A DNA stretch of 64,000 nucleotides, taken from positions 29,969,968-30,033,967 of the forward strand of contig CM023453.1 of the NCBI GenBank assembly GCA_013339765.2, written 5' to 3'. Positions 11,301-34,381 of this stretch are shown piece after piece (the first letter of the stretch is position 1; every line of letters begins with the position of its first letter). The position numbers and the translations under genes were made by a program. The notes under the pieces are model-generated. The model had not been told where the DNA came from. It worked only from the letters and a program-made list of their open reading frames with translations, and searched no databases. Source of the stretch: Haemaphysalis longicornis. Its lineage: Eukaryota; Arthropoda; Arachnida; Ixodida; Ixodidae.

Positions 11301-14226
11301 GCGCCACTGCCGCCGCTGTGAGACAGAGGGACTCATCGAGCTCACGGCACATTACGCCGCCTCGGCAGCGGAAGTCGCTGCCGAAAAGCTCGGCGAAAAA
11401 AAAAAAAGAAAGAAAATGGGCACAGGCACAAAACGAAGAAACGTGTGCCTCTTCCTCTTGGGAACAGCAAACCAGGGCTTGTGTAGCGGTACACAGGCCG
11501 TTTCCCCTCGCTGAATCGGTGGCCGGAGTCGTTCTTCCTTCCCGATGCGTTGTTTATTCGCCCCACTCTCTATATGCGCTGGACCACCACCCCATCTGGC
11601 TTGAACGTCGGGTGCTCGTTTTGATGCACGCGTGCCCCTCAAGCCGATAGAGTCGACGGAGGAGGCAGAGAGAGCTCGCGCCTCTCCTCTTACCCTAAAC
11701 GTCCCGTTACTCGTATTCCTCCTACGGTGTCCCGAGCGGGAGGCGCGAGAACCGCTCTGAAAGGGAAATGGGAACCGCACACGTGGGTGTTACACGAAGG
11801 ACTCGAATGGTGACACTGTGCGCCGTTACTTGCTGCTTCCCTCTCACAATCTAGAAAACAGCAGACAAAAAAAAAAACGGCTTTCCTTTGTTTTCGGGTC
11901 CCTGTCTTTTGTTCCTGTCGGCCTTTCTTTCCCGATCGAGTTCCTCCTCCCCGTCCCTCATTCGGGAAACTTGCGCCGCGCGCGCTCTCTTTTAACAAAG
12001 AGTCGCCCTATTGTCATCAACGCCGCAGCCCTCCTCTATTCCGGCCTCCCAGTTCATCGCGGCAGCCCTTATGCCGTCGGGGCACATCTTTTTTCCTTTC
12101 TTCCTCGCCATCCCCTTTGCCCTCTGAATTGGGACGATTAAAAACGGGAAGCGACGGACACGCAGCAGAGAGTTTGGCGCCAATGGACGCGACCCGTTCC
12201 GTCTGTTAGTGCCGCCCGCTTTCGGGAACGAAGGAAGCCTGTTTAGTGCTTCGGGCTGTTTGTTGTTTCTCTCGCGTCGATGGACGTAGTTATTCACCGC
12301 AGACAGAAGAGCGTCCGAGGCGGCGGCCGTGCCTTGTGCCGGCCCATCGCCCTCCTTTGGCCGCGCTTCAGTGAGCGTCTAATAACGCTTGAGAAAAACA
12401 GCCGCCCCACACGCTGACTCTGTGGCTCTCGGCTGCCTCTGATACCCCATACGCCCGGGGACGACAAGTCCAATCCCCACCAGCTTCGATGGCTCCCCCT
12501 TTTTTTTTGTTCGCTTTACTTGGGGCTCTTTTTATTTGCATGCTGGGAAATGAAGATTGCGCGCGCCTGGTGCTGGGGTGGCTGTTGTTGTTTCTCCTAT
12601 CCATCCCGTTGTCGGACGCATCAAGCGGAGCGAGTTGTAAGCACGAGACGCCGTTCGTAACCGACGATGATCATTCTTCCAAAAAAAGAAAAAAAGAATG
12701 GAAAACGCGTACGCAAAGGGTGAAGGAGAATAAATGAGAAAGAAAGGAGATGAAAGGGGCTTAGGTTAGCTGTTTCTCGTCAATTAAGGGAGCCGAACAA
12801 AAGTTGGGTGGAGGAGGAGGTGGAGGAGGAGGAAGAGGAGGCGCAAAAGTGAAGCCCCAGATGGAGGGACGAAACCTCTGTGATTGGACGCCACTGAAGC
12901 CCGAAGGGAAGCCGATTAAAAGGACAAATGACACGGCACCCAAGAGCGCTTCCGCTTTCCTATTCTCTTCTCCGACGGAGAGATTGTACTGCCGCCGAGA
13001 TCTCTTAGTTGTGTTGCGCAGTAACCCGATAAGCGAGCGAAGACTGTTGATACCAAGCTCAGCCACCATATCGAGGCCTTCCCCGCACCGATTAGATTAG
13101 CGGAGCTTCGGCGAGAGCGCTGTTTAATCGCCAGAATTGGTGCCAGCTGTTGAAAAGCGTAGCTAGTAGCACTTGCAACTCACGACTCGCACAGCGTTTT
13201 TTGGGTGTCTGAGAGCCGCACCTGAAATCTTGTCTCCAAGAGGTTCTCCTTCGCGGAACTTGAGTGCGAGCGCACGCCGTACAACATCGTTCCGTGTGTG
13301 ACTCGGTGTGACTCTGTGTCACCGCTGACATAACGAGCGTGAACGGCGGGTCACTAATTAGCGTGAGCAACACGCAACCGTTTGCTTCGTTATGCGCACG
13401 TCAGCGTTGGAAGAATCACAGCTGGCTCTGCGGGTACAACAAAAATATCACGGAACATAGTGTCCGATAGAACGGAGCGTGCGCCTCGGTGTCACCTAAT
13501 TAACGAGGCGGCGCCCGATAGTGTCCCGGACATCATATATAGGTTGAAGAGAGAGCGCGTGTTGTTATGCAGTAGTCGCGCTAACTTTCGGTAGTTACGT
13601 TCAGCGCAGTAGGCGCTTCTATCTCCGTTAACTAGTACGGAAAAGGAAGACGAAGAGAAAACTATTTGTTGTTCCACCTCATGTGATAGTTTTCGGATCT
13701 ATTTAAGAAAGAAAGAACCGAAAAAGAGAAGAAGCCGACGCTAGTGATCGAAAAAAAAGCTCTGTACGGTTAAAACCATGCAAAAGCGAATGTTTTGCCC
13801 CGTAAATAACTTAGTCCGCTGTGATGAAATAGTGACAGTAACAAAGGGGTCAGAATTATATAGCTACGTGGGTTCTTCGAGCAAACGGAGTGCGGATATA
13901 ACGAAGAAGTCGATATAACAAAGCCGTCTGCTGCCCTCGGCAAAAATGATTAAAATATACGTTTGTGCGCCAGCGTGGTACTTTGATTTAAACGTCGAAT
14001 TATCAAGTCTTCAAACCACTGACTAGGGGCTTCAAGTCTAATTTTTATTGCTGGTATGACATCATTGCAGGATAATCGGTGACATTCACGTTATGGCGGA
14101 CGTGTTGGTTGCGTGCGTTTTGTGTCCAATGTTCGTTCCTTCCTTTCTCTTCAAGTGCAGTAAAGCCGACATGGCATCATTGCCGATATGGCATCATAAT
14201 GCTGATATGGCATCATTACATGGATA

Positions 14227-14394
14227 CTGTAAAACTCCGTTATAACGAAGTTTTCTGGTCGAGTTCGTTATAAGCAGCACTTCGTTAATAGCGGGGATGA
14301 TTTGTTTTCAGTACACTGCTGTGCGGACCATAAAAACATTTTGTATATTGCGGGATTTCGAATAAAGCGATTTTGTTATTACGAGGGATTACCG
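14227..14394. mobile_element. pogo/Tigger-like MITE, TA TSD
   Basis: A 168-bp element with inverted ends: CTGTAAAACTCCGTTATAAC and, on the other strand, CGGTAATCCCTCGTAATAAC, between TA dinucleotides (14225-14226 and 14395-14396). It contains several ttcgttata motifs. It is related to the element at 50807-50979. Confidence 0.65.
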
Positions 14395-15544
14395 TATATT
14401 TCCTGCCGTGACTGGGAATCATAACGAGGTTAAAAGGAAGTCGTTAAAAGAATCAAAACTCTTTTTTTTTTCCCATGGTGCCGCAGTCGTAATATGCAAC
14501 AGTTGTTCCACACGGACACGCTCCCATGAGAGAGGTTCAGCTTACGTGCCGCCCCGAACTGCATAGTCGGCGTTGCCATCGCTATTGTTCCGTACTCGAG
14601 TCGACGAGAGCACGCTCTTGGCGTCTCAGTGGCAGCACACACACGGTGCTGATTCGGCCCCGAGCCCTCTCGCACTGCTCCGAACGTTGATGACTTTTAT
14701 TTTGGCGCCTATTTATGCGCTCCCCGAAGTCAGGGCGTGACAAGCAAAGCGGCCGCGTGATGTACGCGACGCACGAGTTTCGCTGTGACGCGGGCCGAAG
14801 TCACATTTGGGTCCCGCCAAAGATTATTAAGCGCGCGGCGTCGCGCGGCGTGTGTGGCTTTTGTTCTGATATATGCGACACGCCTCGGCCTCTTTAGCGA
14901 CTATCATCGTCTAGTCGGCCGGCCGTCTGTTTGTCGTTCGTGAATTAGGGACCCGGTGTCGAGGAGGCGGCGTGACTTTTCTTTCTGATCGCTCGCTGCG
15001 GCTGCTGCCGCTTCGCACTTTAATGAACGGGGGGAGGGGGCGGGGGGTGTGTGCTGCGGCCGTTGGAGCGTTTAGTTTCTCCGCTGTTTGAAATTGATGG
15101 CGTAGCTGTGACACGCGAGCGGTATATGTACGTCTGTGGTGGTGTAACGGTGCCTGCAAAGGACCTCTTCGGGAAGCACCGAACTTGTGTGACCGCTTAT
15201 GGAGAAGTGCCCGTGTGTACTGTTATATACGGTACCGGACGCTTTAAAGGCCGCAACTGTTTTTTGCAGAAATTGTAGTGTTGCGCTCCGCTCTGCTACT
15301 CGTTTTATATTTGTGTCCTTCTATTCCTCTTGTCTTGTATACTTTGTTTTGTCGCAGTTCTAGGTTTTGCGTAGGTATAGTTAACTCTAATTTTGTAGGC
15401 TCCGAACCTATCTCTATGAATTCTTTTTAGGCATGATGCGCGAATTTGGCAAACTTATTTGCCAAAGCTAGGAACCTCATTTTTTCCCCTGTATTTTTGC
15501 AAGTGCTTTGTGCCTGAGGTAGCAAGGCTTCTGGAAGTACTAGT

Positions 15545-16141
15545 CTAAACAACGTCTACTGATCCAACATGCCGAGCCGTGGTCCATGTGTCGACGTAGC
15601 TCCAGCTAGCATCTTTTTCGTCTACGTGTTCTCCAATTTCCTCTTGAGAAGAAGTTGAAGAAACACATTCTGAAGTTTCTAGGCTCGTTCGTTCAGTTTG
15701 TAAGCCAGGATTTTTTATTCCTTCTTTTGTCTCGAGGACACACTGTTGAGTTCCCAGCTCACATCGCACTCCGGGGATTATTTAGGACTTTTAGCGTCCC
15801 GTCTTCACCACCGTTGAGACAGCTATGCTCTGCTCGCTGCAAATAGCTGACATGAATTCCGCTCTAGGGGCGCGGGAAACTTCGCGAGATCGAATCGGCA
15901 TTACGTGTCACAAACCTCGACGACGCGAGTGAGCGCTCTGTTTTGCTCATCTTCTAGTCACAGAATTTTCACTCCTCCATCTTTTCGCTTTCTTGTCTTT
16001 CGGTTCTAAACCATAGGCGGTGGAGATATCATTGTATATGCGACAATATCGATTCGTACCTGGACGGACAGAGTTTGTTGTCGTATCTACCATGACTGAA
16101 TTGAAATCTCGAAAATAATATTTTTGCCCCATTTGTGACAT
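15545..16141 (-). other. Two neighbouring ORFs of coding-like composition, function unknown
   Basis: 16141-15947 encodes 64 residues (MSQMGQKYYFRDFNSVMVD...) and contains a strong donor (CGTCCAG|gtacga). 15769-15545 encodes 74 residues rich in Ser, Thr and Glu (ETKEGIKNPGLQTERTSLE...). Their balanced composition differs from the Arg/Ser-rich chance ORFs around them. The style resembles linker regions of tick transposon proteins, but I recognise no domain. They may be exons of one decayed element. Confidence 0.25.
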
Positions 16142-18687
16142 ATTTCTGTGTTCATATTTTAAAAAAGTAGCGAAGACAACAATGGAAAATGGCAGAGGGA
16201 GGAGAGAAGAAACAATGTAAACAACTTGGACGACAGCTGTTCGGCTTACCTGTCAAGCTCGTGGAGTCTGCGTAAAGCCTTCTTTACGGTCGTCTATCTG
16301 GTTGGTTGTCAGGGGCGTATTCGCGGCCGATAACGGGAGGATTTGTCACTTTCCTGAGGCAGCTCTTGTATACGCGTATTCTTCTTGCCTACATGTCCAT
16401 GCACACGATTCACACATCGCGAAGAAAAGACACCGATGGCTTCAGGCTCAGTTTCTTTAACCTTTTTCCTCTTCTTTATTCTTTGCTGTGCCGACACCGT
16501 AACCAGCTTTCATCATTTTTATTCCTTTAAAGAAGGTGTTTGGGTATACGCGTTTAGATTACCTTACGTATCTGTGTTTGAATTCCGCCTCTCTACCGAA
16601 ACCGACTCACTTCTGTACGCTTCTGTTCTGTAATTGAGGGTTACCACTGTCCCTGGCGTTGATTTTATTACGACATGGCGCTGTCACGATCTCTCTTGTG
16701 ACAAACCGCTTCTGGCGACACAACGCAGTAAAAGCTGCCCGTGCATTTCGTTACCACCTCTGCTGCATGTTATCAAACGTGCCTTGTTGATTATTACACC
16801 GGTTCTACATCATGACAGGCGGTTCTCAGTGACAGCAAAACGAGGACGCCATAAAAGAATAAAAGTAAGAGCGAAGTTCCTATAACCTGAATTTCCTATA
16901 ACCCTAATTCCCCCGCGGGAGGCGCTAGCGACGCGTGGTCGCCGAGATAAAATAAGTGTCTCCGACGAGCAGCAAATCTCGTCGTTCGGTGATACCACCG
17001 TCACGTTCGCCTTTTGGTCGCAGGCTGGCGTCGGTTTGCATTGCCTGCTGGACGAATGAGCGCAGACGATGCAAAGTCCGCTGAGCGAAGCGCCTGTTTG
17101 TTGCTCTTACGTACCCCCCGCTCTCTTTTGTTTCGCTTGCGTATTGTTCCACAAATTGCCCCGTTTGTTTCTCAAGAGGGTTGAGACGATGGTCGGGGCT
17201 CTGCAGGCCGTAATAACTTTCAAGCTTCGTCACCCATGGCTGCCCTTCTGCTGGCTTCGACTGCCGACGCTTAGTGGAACACACATTTAACCCCTGCATC
17301 TTTTCGCTTTTGCCCCCCTCATCATCTCCTCTTCTCTTCTTCTTACACAGTGCCACTTTTTTCTTGCTTATTTTCCCGCCGATGTGCAACGCCGAAACGT
17401 CAGCGCGTCGCACAGTCCCTAAGCCTTCTTTCTTTCGCCATCTCGTGCGCGCGCTTCGTAGGACGCGCCTCTTTGTTTTTCGCGGCTCGATGCCGTTATA
17501 ATGTGTCCCCGAGCTAACTCAGGGCGCTCGCTCACAGTTTCTCTTCTTTCTGGTGGCGACGTCAACGCATCCCGTTAATCGCCGAGCTGTGAACAACGAG
17601 ATGGCAATCAACAAAAACAACCCTGTCGTCTCTTTCTTTCCGTTCCCCGCGCCGCCCTGAAAACGAAACAAAAGGAAATCTAAGCGAGCAAACAAACATG
17701 CGGGCGACAAACGGAGTACGCGCGCGGGGGTTAAGGAGCGGCGTAAAAAGATAAAAGGTCGGGAGTAACTGCCAAACGTCGTTCGGCGTCCCCTCCGTCC
17801 GCTCATCGGGAGCGGCAAGAAAAGGCAGGAAGTTCACTGCCGGTTTATTAGGAGTTAGATACGGCCGGCCGAACGCGGAGGAACGCATCTTCCTCCTCAA
17901 TTCACGCCGCAGAAAGCTAGATTGGAAGAGACAGGGATAGAATATAGGGATGACGGGGAGCAGGTGAAGAAAGGTTGAGACCCTACGCAGACGTTTCCAA
18001 AAGGCAGGCGCTCCTTACTTGCCTCTGCTTCAAATTTTCGCAACCTTTTCTCTCTCCTCAATATCGATTTCTTTCGTTATTATTTTACTCTCTCCGCTGT
18101 TTCCCGCAAATTATCGCTTCTTATCGACTTCCGTTTCGTTAGCTCACCTCTTAGATTCGGCCGGAATCACGTCGGGCGCAGCTTGTGGTTTTTGTGCGGG
18201 CGCGCATTGTCTTTCCTTGACGGCAAATAACAACCTGCTGCCAGAGGTACCCACGTAACTCTGCGTTGTCCCGCTTGGCCCTGCATTTTTCCGGAAGTAT
18301 CGGCAGAAATTAGTTAAAGAGCTCTGCTGTTTCGATTTATGCTTCTGTAGGCGGAAGAGAGATAGAGAAAGAGAGGTAGTGAACGTGCAGAGGGTGGTAT
18401 GTGTATGGGGAAGCCAAAACCACGTGCCTCCTTGTCGCGATCTCGGAGTTGCATGGCACGGAGGTTCTGTCGGAAGCCAGTGAAGCGCGCCAGGCTCCTG
18501 ACACCGCGTGGTTGTTGCTCCGCACGTCCAGGAAGACGGGCCAGGCTTCAGATAACCTGTCGTTTGCGCAGGCTTTGTCGGGACCCAGTGACCATGCTCG
18601 GGCGCTCACCCGCCGCCCTTCGGCTGCTATCGTGAAGTGCAAAAAGCAGAAACAGCGGGAACATGGACAACAGCCTTCCGTTTTTAG

Positions 18688-18732
18688 TATCACAGCCCAT
18701 CGCCCTCGAACGGAGGACGATGGGCTGTGATA
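18688..18732. repeat. Perfect 15-bp inverted repeat, hairpin
   Basis: tatcacagcccatcg at 18688-18702 is exactly complementary to 18718-18732. Inside, after one mismatch, CCTC pairs with GAGG, leaving a five-base loop. No flanking pairing extends the stem. Confidence 0.7.
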
Positions 18733-21700
18733 TGGTGATAATAACATAAAAGCAGAATAATCTCTGGGCGCTTTGACAGCATGTCGCTTTTACGCCGGGC
18801 TCGATGGATGCTGTTTACGCCTGCCGCATTTACGCCTTCGGAAATAAAAACTGGGGCTCTTCGTTTCTGCATGCGATTTCAGGGATTGCTGGAAGCGCAC
18901 ATTGGCGCTTTCCATCGGGCTGACCAAACATGATGACTGTACTCAGAGGCCCCGGCAGGCTAGTTAGGGTGCGCGCATGCGCTGTAGGCTGCTGTAATCG
19001 GCATCCCACGTTTGACCAGAGGAGAAAAGCGTCAGAGACCAACCTTAATAGAAGCGACTGTATTTGTTTTCTCCCCAGCTATTGAATGTGCCACAAAGAT
19101 TTACCGCAGTCTTTTCTAATACCCATACCCATCGTTCTTGTCTTGTTCGTAGCACTTAGTGTACAAGCCTTTGATGTTTAGTCCTTACTCGCCTTTGTTC
19201 TGGTTATCTGCGTGTATATTTTATAGAAATAGGTTATCATAAATGTGAAGCCTATATTCGTTGGCCTTTGAAAAACAAAATATCCTAGCTTCATTCTTGT
19301 TGAGTATACGTTATTAGCGCCAAATGACCGCTGTTTATGTCCTACTTTCTGTACCACGAAAGCTTTCCAGGGGTTGTGCAGGTCTGAGATATATATTTCG
19401 CGATGGGTTCAGTTCTTGGGCAATAAGCTGAAATTAGAAAGTTTCTTCTGCGAAATGGCGCCAACCCCGCGTATACGGAGAAGCAGAAGAAAGTTCGTGG
19501 CGGTCCCACAGTGTCTCGCTTCAATCTGCCCGAGTGATCTCGAAAGGATGCCGTCGATTCATTTCTCGAAGTCCAGCGTGGTGATAAGAGCGTGAACGAC
19601 AAAACGACAAACGTTTCGAGGCTCGCGACGCACAACGAAGATAAGCAAAGAGGCTTTCTACGGGTCTGCGGGGGTCGTATGGCGGCGGGCAAACTTCCAC
19701 GCGAGCGGATGGCAGATGCGTAATTTCATAGAAAGGAGAAAACCGAAGACATTGAAAGTGCGCGAAAACTAACCACGCTTTCTTTCTCTCTCCCGTGAAG
19801 CGCGAGCGGGCGTGTGTGTATCGCGTAGTCGTAATTGCCGATTCGGCGGACAGGCCTTCGCAAGGATGGACGCGATTAATCTGTGAGAAAGGCCGACGTC
19901 GTGCGCATCGGTCTTGGGGCTGCGGATGTTTTCTTCGCGTCGCTTGGCCCCTCCGCGGCCTCATCATCGGAATGGGATTCAATTTGGAGGCCGCTGTTTG
20001 TCGTGAATGTCGTTGCTGCTTCGCCTCTCCGAAGCGGTAGCCAACTCCGTCCTCTCTCTCTTGTTTTTCTTCTTTCTTTTGATGGCTCTTAAAATTTGTT
20101 TCAGCTATTTTTTGCCGTTCTCCGCGACCACCATCTGTCGTATTTGTGCGGAACACTGAAGTAGACCGCATTATTGATAGATGCTCTATAGTTTAAAGTG
20201 CGCCCCACACTTTGACTTTCTCTGCTGGTCGGCTTCACCGCAACGCGCTTAAGTGACCAATAACTGCGTTCCTGCGCGCGAAATAGGCGGATGGCGAGGC
20301 ACACCATACGATTGCACTCGAAAAAAGTGATCCGGGACTTGGCGTTACGAAGTGCGAGCGTTGCGTTTTGCGCTGCGTGATGTTCAGCGCCGATCACATT
20401 TTTGAGGCCAAGTGTATATATATATACGTCCGTTCTTGTTGGCAGAGCAAAACCTTTGAAGTTGTGTGTAAAACATAGCGGAACGACGAAGTCAACAAGA
20501 AGTCTAAGCCGCAGTTCATGCCGCGTGCGTTTCAAAATCTGGGCGTTCAAAATTGTGCTGCGTAAGGAAAGTTGCACAAATGCAAACCGCAAGCGGTCGC
20601 AAAAACCAAGACAATCTCGTGGCTTTGTTATCTGAAAAAAGTTTGCCTAAAAAAACGAGAAAGAGCAACTTCCTTAATACCTTCCATGCCATCTTCGGGC
20701 GTATTTCGCACTAAAGACTAACTCCTGCCATTAAGAATACAGACATATACAAATTTTAAGACCACACTCTGACAAAATACCACTAACGAAGAACTAGGGA
20801 CCAGTCAGATTTCGACAGTGGCGTCAGTGTGCATTATTAACGCGCGAAGCAGGTCGGGGACTTGTTTGCCTAAGAATGCCGTTTTTGTAGCCGTATGTTC
20901 CCGAAACTCTCCCCACTCGTAACGAATTCGGCCGGGAACCATTTCGACGCCGCTGCCCGCGTTCATCGAATATTCGGACGACACCTAAACGCGGCAGATG
21001 AGTAATAATGCACGTTTGCCGCATCTAACGGAAGGCGAAACTCTTCCGAAGCCCATAAGCTGTTCTGTCCCGGGTTGTTAGTAACGACTCGCGCGCACCC
21101 AGACATAATCCCGACCGGGAAAAACAAAGCTCTGTGTCTCGCGGCCAAACTCAAAATGACTCGGACTCGACAAGGGAGCGTATGCGGAGGCAACGGTAGT
21201 TAACACTTGCGGTTAGCGCACACCCCTTTCCTTGGCGCTCGACGCGAGCGGGAATCCGAATTTTCGTGCAAAGCGATTCTTGAATTTTTCATTCGGCTTC
21301 CGCGCGCGTCTACCCGAGTTACGTACCACCTGTCAAATGGCCCCCGCGCGGACTCGGGAGCCACTTGGCGCGCGCAGATGAGGTGGCGGGAATTAAGACG
21401 GACGGGCGAGGTTAACTCGCGCCGAAGCTTTTGATTGCACGCGACTCGCGCTCGGAGAGGGAAAATTCTCTCGAACGGGGGCGGCCTTTCGGGAGAAGGA
21501 ACAAAAGCGAAGTCACTTCTATCGGCGAGGGTGCGGCACGCTCGTTTGGCGTGACTCTGCTGAAGCGTGGGTTCCTTCTTGTTGGCTGCGGCTTATTGGA
21601 GCTCGCGTTGTGCCTTCGCCACGTTACATTGTTCCTCCGGTCTTCTTTGGCCCGAACAGCGTGGGGGATAATTTGAGCGGGGGAAAAATGGAGGTTCGCG

Positions 21701-23442
21701 GTGGCTCTTAAAAGTTTTACCGCATTCTCTCTGTCCGAGCGATGTCTCTAACGAGCCGGAAACTTTCTCGAGTTTTAAGTGCTGCCTGTTCTTCACTGGC
21801 TTAGTGCACATTAACGCAGGACGCAACGCGCAAAGATGGCGCGTGAACGGCGTTGTGAAACTAAGTCCGCCATACATGAGCGGGCGACCGTGGCACGGCG
21901 CGAAAGGTAATTTGCGCTTGTGTGAGCAAAGCGGGCGGGAAATTTTGTACATCCGGTGATAAAGACTGAAGCTTGAAAATTTTGGGTGCAACTTGGAGCA
22001 TGGTGTAATTGGCGCATTAGGCAGTAGCGACAAATGACATGTGGCTGCCGCGAGAACCGAAAACGAAATTGTGGTAGAAATGCTTGCGGAATTTTCCGAG
22101 AACTTGCGATGTCTGGGGAGTATCCTGGAACTTTACAGGAGCTTCGCACGCTGGAAAAACCCACAAGGTTGCCATAAGCATGCAGTCCTCTAAGCACTGT
22201 TGAATGCACTTTAGTAGCAAATGATTGCGGAGTAATCCGCACAAAGGGAAACGTTACGAGATAGCTATATCTCACGTTTCCTTTAAAACATGAGCAGGCG
22301 TCGTGGTCTTTCAGTCTACAAAATGCAACCCTTGAGTGCGTATGATACGGGGTAGAGCCCACTAATTCTTAGCTAAGAGTTAAAAGGAAACACTGTTGAA
22401 AGGAAAGTGGCTTCGTTTGGAGCGGGCTAACTTTTGTGAAGAGATAGCGCCCGGAAATGAGAAGTGCCCGTTGGTGGTTTGCAAAATTTTATCGAGATAC
22501 ACCGACTCCGAGCAGAAAGATCTCTCAGTGGTCCGGCGCGCATTTTACAGGCTTGGCCGCCTAGACGCACTTCACTTTCGCTTCTCTTTCGCGTTGTACG
22601 ACAAAACGAACAACTAATAAACGTGTTGGTAGGCTAAACCGACTGGAAGGATACCATACTATCCTTATTTTCCGCAAGAATGCGTATAAATGACGTAGGA
22701 GAGCACGTTGCAGAGAAAGAAATCGTGTTACTGAAAAGATCTACAGTCACTGGGACTCGAATCCGGGCTGTTAGCACGAAAACTCACAACTCTTAACTCC
22801 TACGGTACTGACGCCGAAGAGCGAAACCTGTTTAGTAGTTGGTTAAGATTTTAGAGTGTTCCAAGCGAACCAGCAGATGGCGCTACTGGGGGTGTGTCTC
22901 GGCGGCTAGGTTTGTCAATCATGCGGCCCGGTCTGGCGCAATCCATCATCACCATCATTTGGCCTGGTTAACATTCCTGCCGTTCCTTTACATTTTCTCT
23001 CATTATCATCTTCGTCATCAAAATTATCATCAGAATCATCATCTTCCCCATCACCGTCGAGCAATCCACCTCTGTGGGCACGCGCCACTACCATAAAGAA
23101 GAAGACGGAGAAGAAGAAGGAGGTTGTGGCATGCAACCGATGCTGTTGTGGTTTAGCTGAATACATGTCCTTGCGTTCTCGTCACTAGACCACAGCTGGA
23201 ACTTACTTTCCGTGCCAAGGTTGATAGAACATTAATAAACCTGTACTGCCCTGCAAAGCTAATGTGAGGAACTTGATTCCGGAGTTCTTTTACGGCAACA
23301 ACGGTAAATAGCATGGGTTATAGGGGCGAAGCTCCTCTTGCTCGGGCCCTGTCCCGTCCCTCGTTGCTGCTGTATATATATACGGCACGGCACATTAATG
23401 ATGATTGTGGCAGGATCCCCCTAGGGACTGGCCAACCAAAGA

Positions 23443-23745
23443 TTGGCCGAAGAGGACAAAACGTTCAACGCGTTCGTTGCTACCCAACAAGGAGAAGAGG
23501 AAGAAGAAGAGGTTGTCGTTTGTCGCCTGCGAGCTCAAGACACGTACCGCGGGTACACGACACAAGACGCTCTGCAGAAGGCGACGGCCAAGGTGGCTAA
23601 AATGTCACACACCGAATTCGCCAACTTACCCATGGAGATTCTCATCGTCCAAAACAACCTCTACACAACCACCACAAACATCGACATCGTCGACGGGCTT
23701 GTCAACGGAGCGGTAGAAAGCTTGACGTGTCGAGTCTTTATATGA
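23443..23745 (+). pseudogene. Pif1-like helicase fragment
   Basis: An open frame of 100 codons with Glu-rich start, RLRAQDTYRGYTTQDALQKA and then MEILIVQNNLYTTTTNID, IVDGLVNGAVESLTCRV. The last part matches the C-terminal Pif1 helicase motif of the form (P)VMLTxNIDxxDGLVNGxxG. In ticks such fragments usually derive from Helitron-type or other Pif1-bearing elements. Walker motifs and the rest of the helicase are absent, and the frame ends after ESLTCRVFI. It lies about 0.9 kb upstream of the first recognised cut exon. Confidence 0.6.
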
Positions 23746-24218
23746 TGTGCGGGTGAATATTTCACGGTTTTACCGATCAGCATTTTTCATTCGCTACTCT
23801 CATCATCATTCACTTCGTGGAGATGGCGGAATATTTTGTTTTGAACAGCAAGCCGCACAAATGTGCCCGCACAACACCGTGTCCGCGTTTCAGCGTGCTC
23901 AATCTCTGCCGTGCGGCTGCTTGCCTACTTAACAGCATGGCTGCAGAACGGCGGGCATGCTTGCCAGAGTGCCCGATTGCCGGCAGGTCGACATGTCAGC
24001 GTGCCTTAATGATCCCGAAATCGATAAAGTACTAACGAAGTTATTACACTCAGTAATTGAGATTATAGCGTAGACTGCCGGTACTGAACCAAGCTCCCTT
24101 TCCCAGAACAACCTCAACGCCTTCACCATGATTGTGGGTCATCGAATTTACAGTAGCCCTGGTATCGCCAGAGTACGGCCATATTTTTTTTTCTGAGCGA
24201 GTGAAGACAGTGAGTGAG

Positions 24219-24381
<163 letters not shown>

Positions 24382-24603
24382 CGTAAACTTTGCAAACTTT
24401 GCTTTGACAAACTGTAGGCGCTAATGGTGGTTGGGTGTCCCCCAAGTGGGGCGCCTCGTCTCGTCCGGGGAGCCCTTGTCCGCGTTGAAAAATAAAAAGA
24501 ACTTTGTCTCGTATTTTGGCGTGTATTGTGCTTGCATATCATTGCCAGATGCGGTCAAGGTGCCTTACTAAATGTGCGGGCTCTTCTTCTTGCGCATGTG
24601 CAG

Positions 24604-34381
<9,778 letters not shown>

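Larger units (their letters stand above)
5870..14224. other. No gene recognised; several GC/CpG-rich blocks
   Basis: CpG-rich stretches at roughly 5930-6150, 7340-7700, 9640-9990 and 10920-11300 alternate with AT-rich DNA. Open frames across them are Arg/Ser/Ala-rich and appear on several frames at once, as chance ORFs do in GC-rich DNA. They may be regulatory or promoter-like. A diverged repeat near 9200-9300 is related to one near 20330-20410 (gatcacatttttgag). Confidence 0.4.
14397..23400. other. No gene recognised upstream of cut
   Basis: Contains the ORF pair at 15.5-16.1 kb, the hairpin at 18688 and a tRNA-like box B remnant near 22750. ATC-rich microsatellite sequence lies at 22948-23050. 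No cut coiled-coil exon could be found here. Confidence 0.4.

Noticed and set aside
10924..11514. 196-codon + strand ORF
   Set aside because: Lys/Arg/Gly-rich low-complexity translation in purine-rich DNA with overlapping ORFs in other frames; no domain and no splice or start context.
18688..18732. microRNA precursor
   Set aside because: The stem is about 20 bp with a five-base loop and no flanking pairing, too short for a typical pre-miRNA.
19521..20171. 216-codon minus-strand ORF
   Set aside because: Arg/His-rich with no recognisable motif; overlaps other open frames, consistent with chance in CpG-rich DNA.
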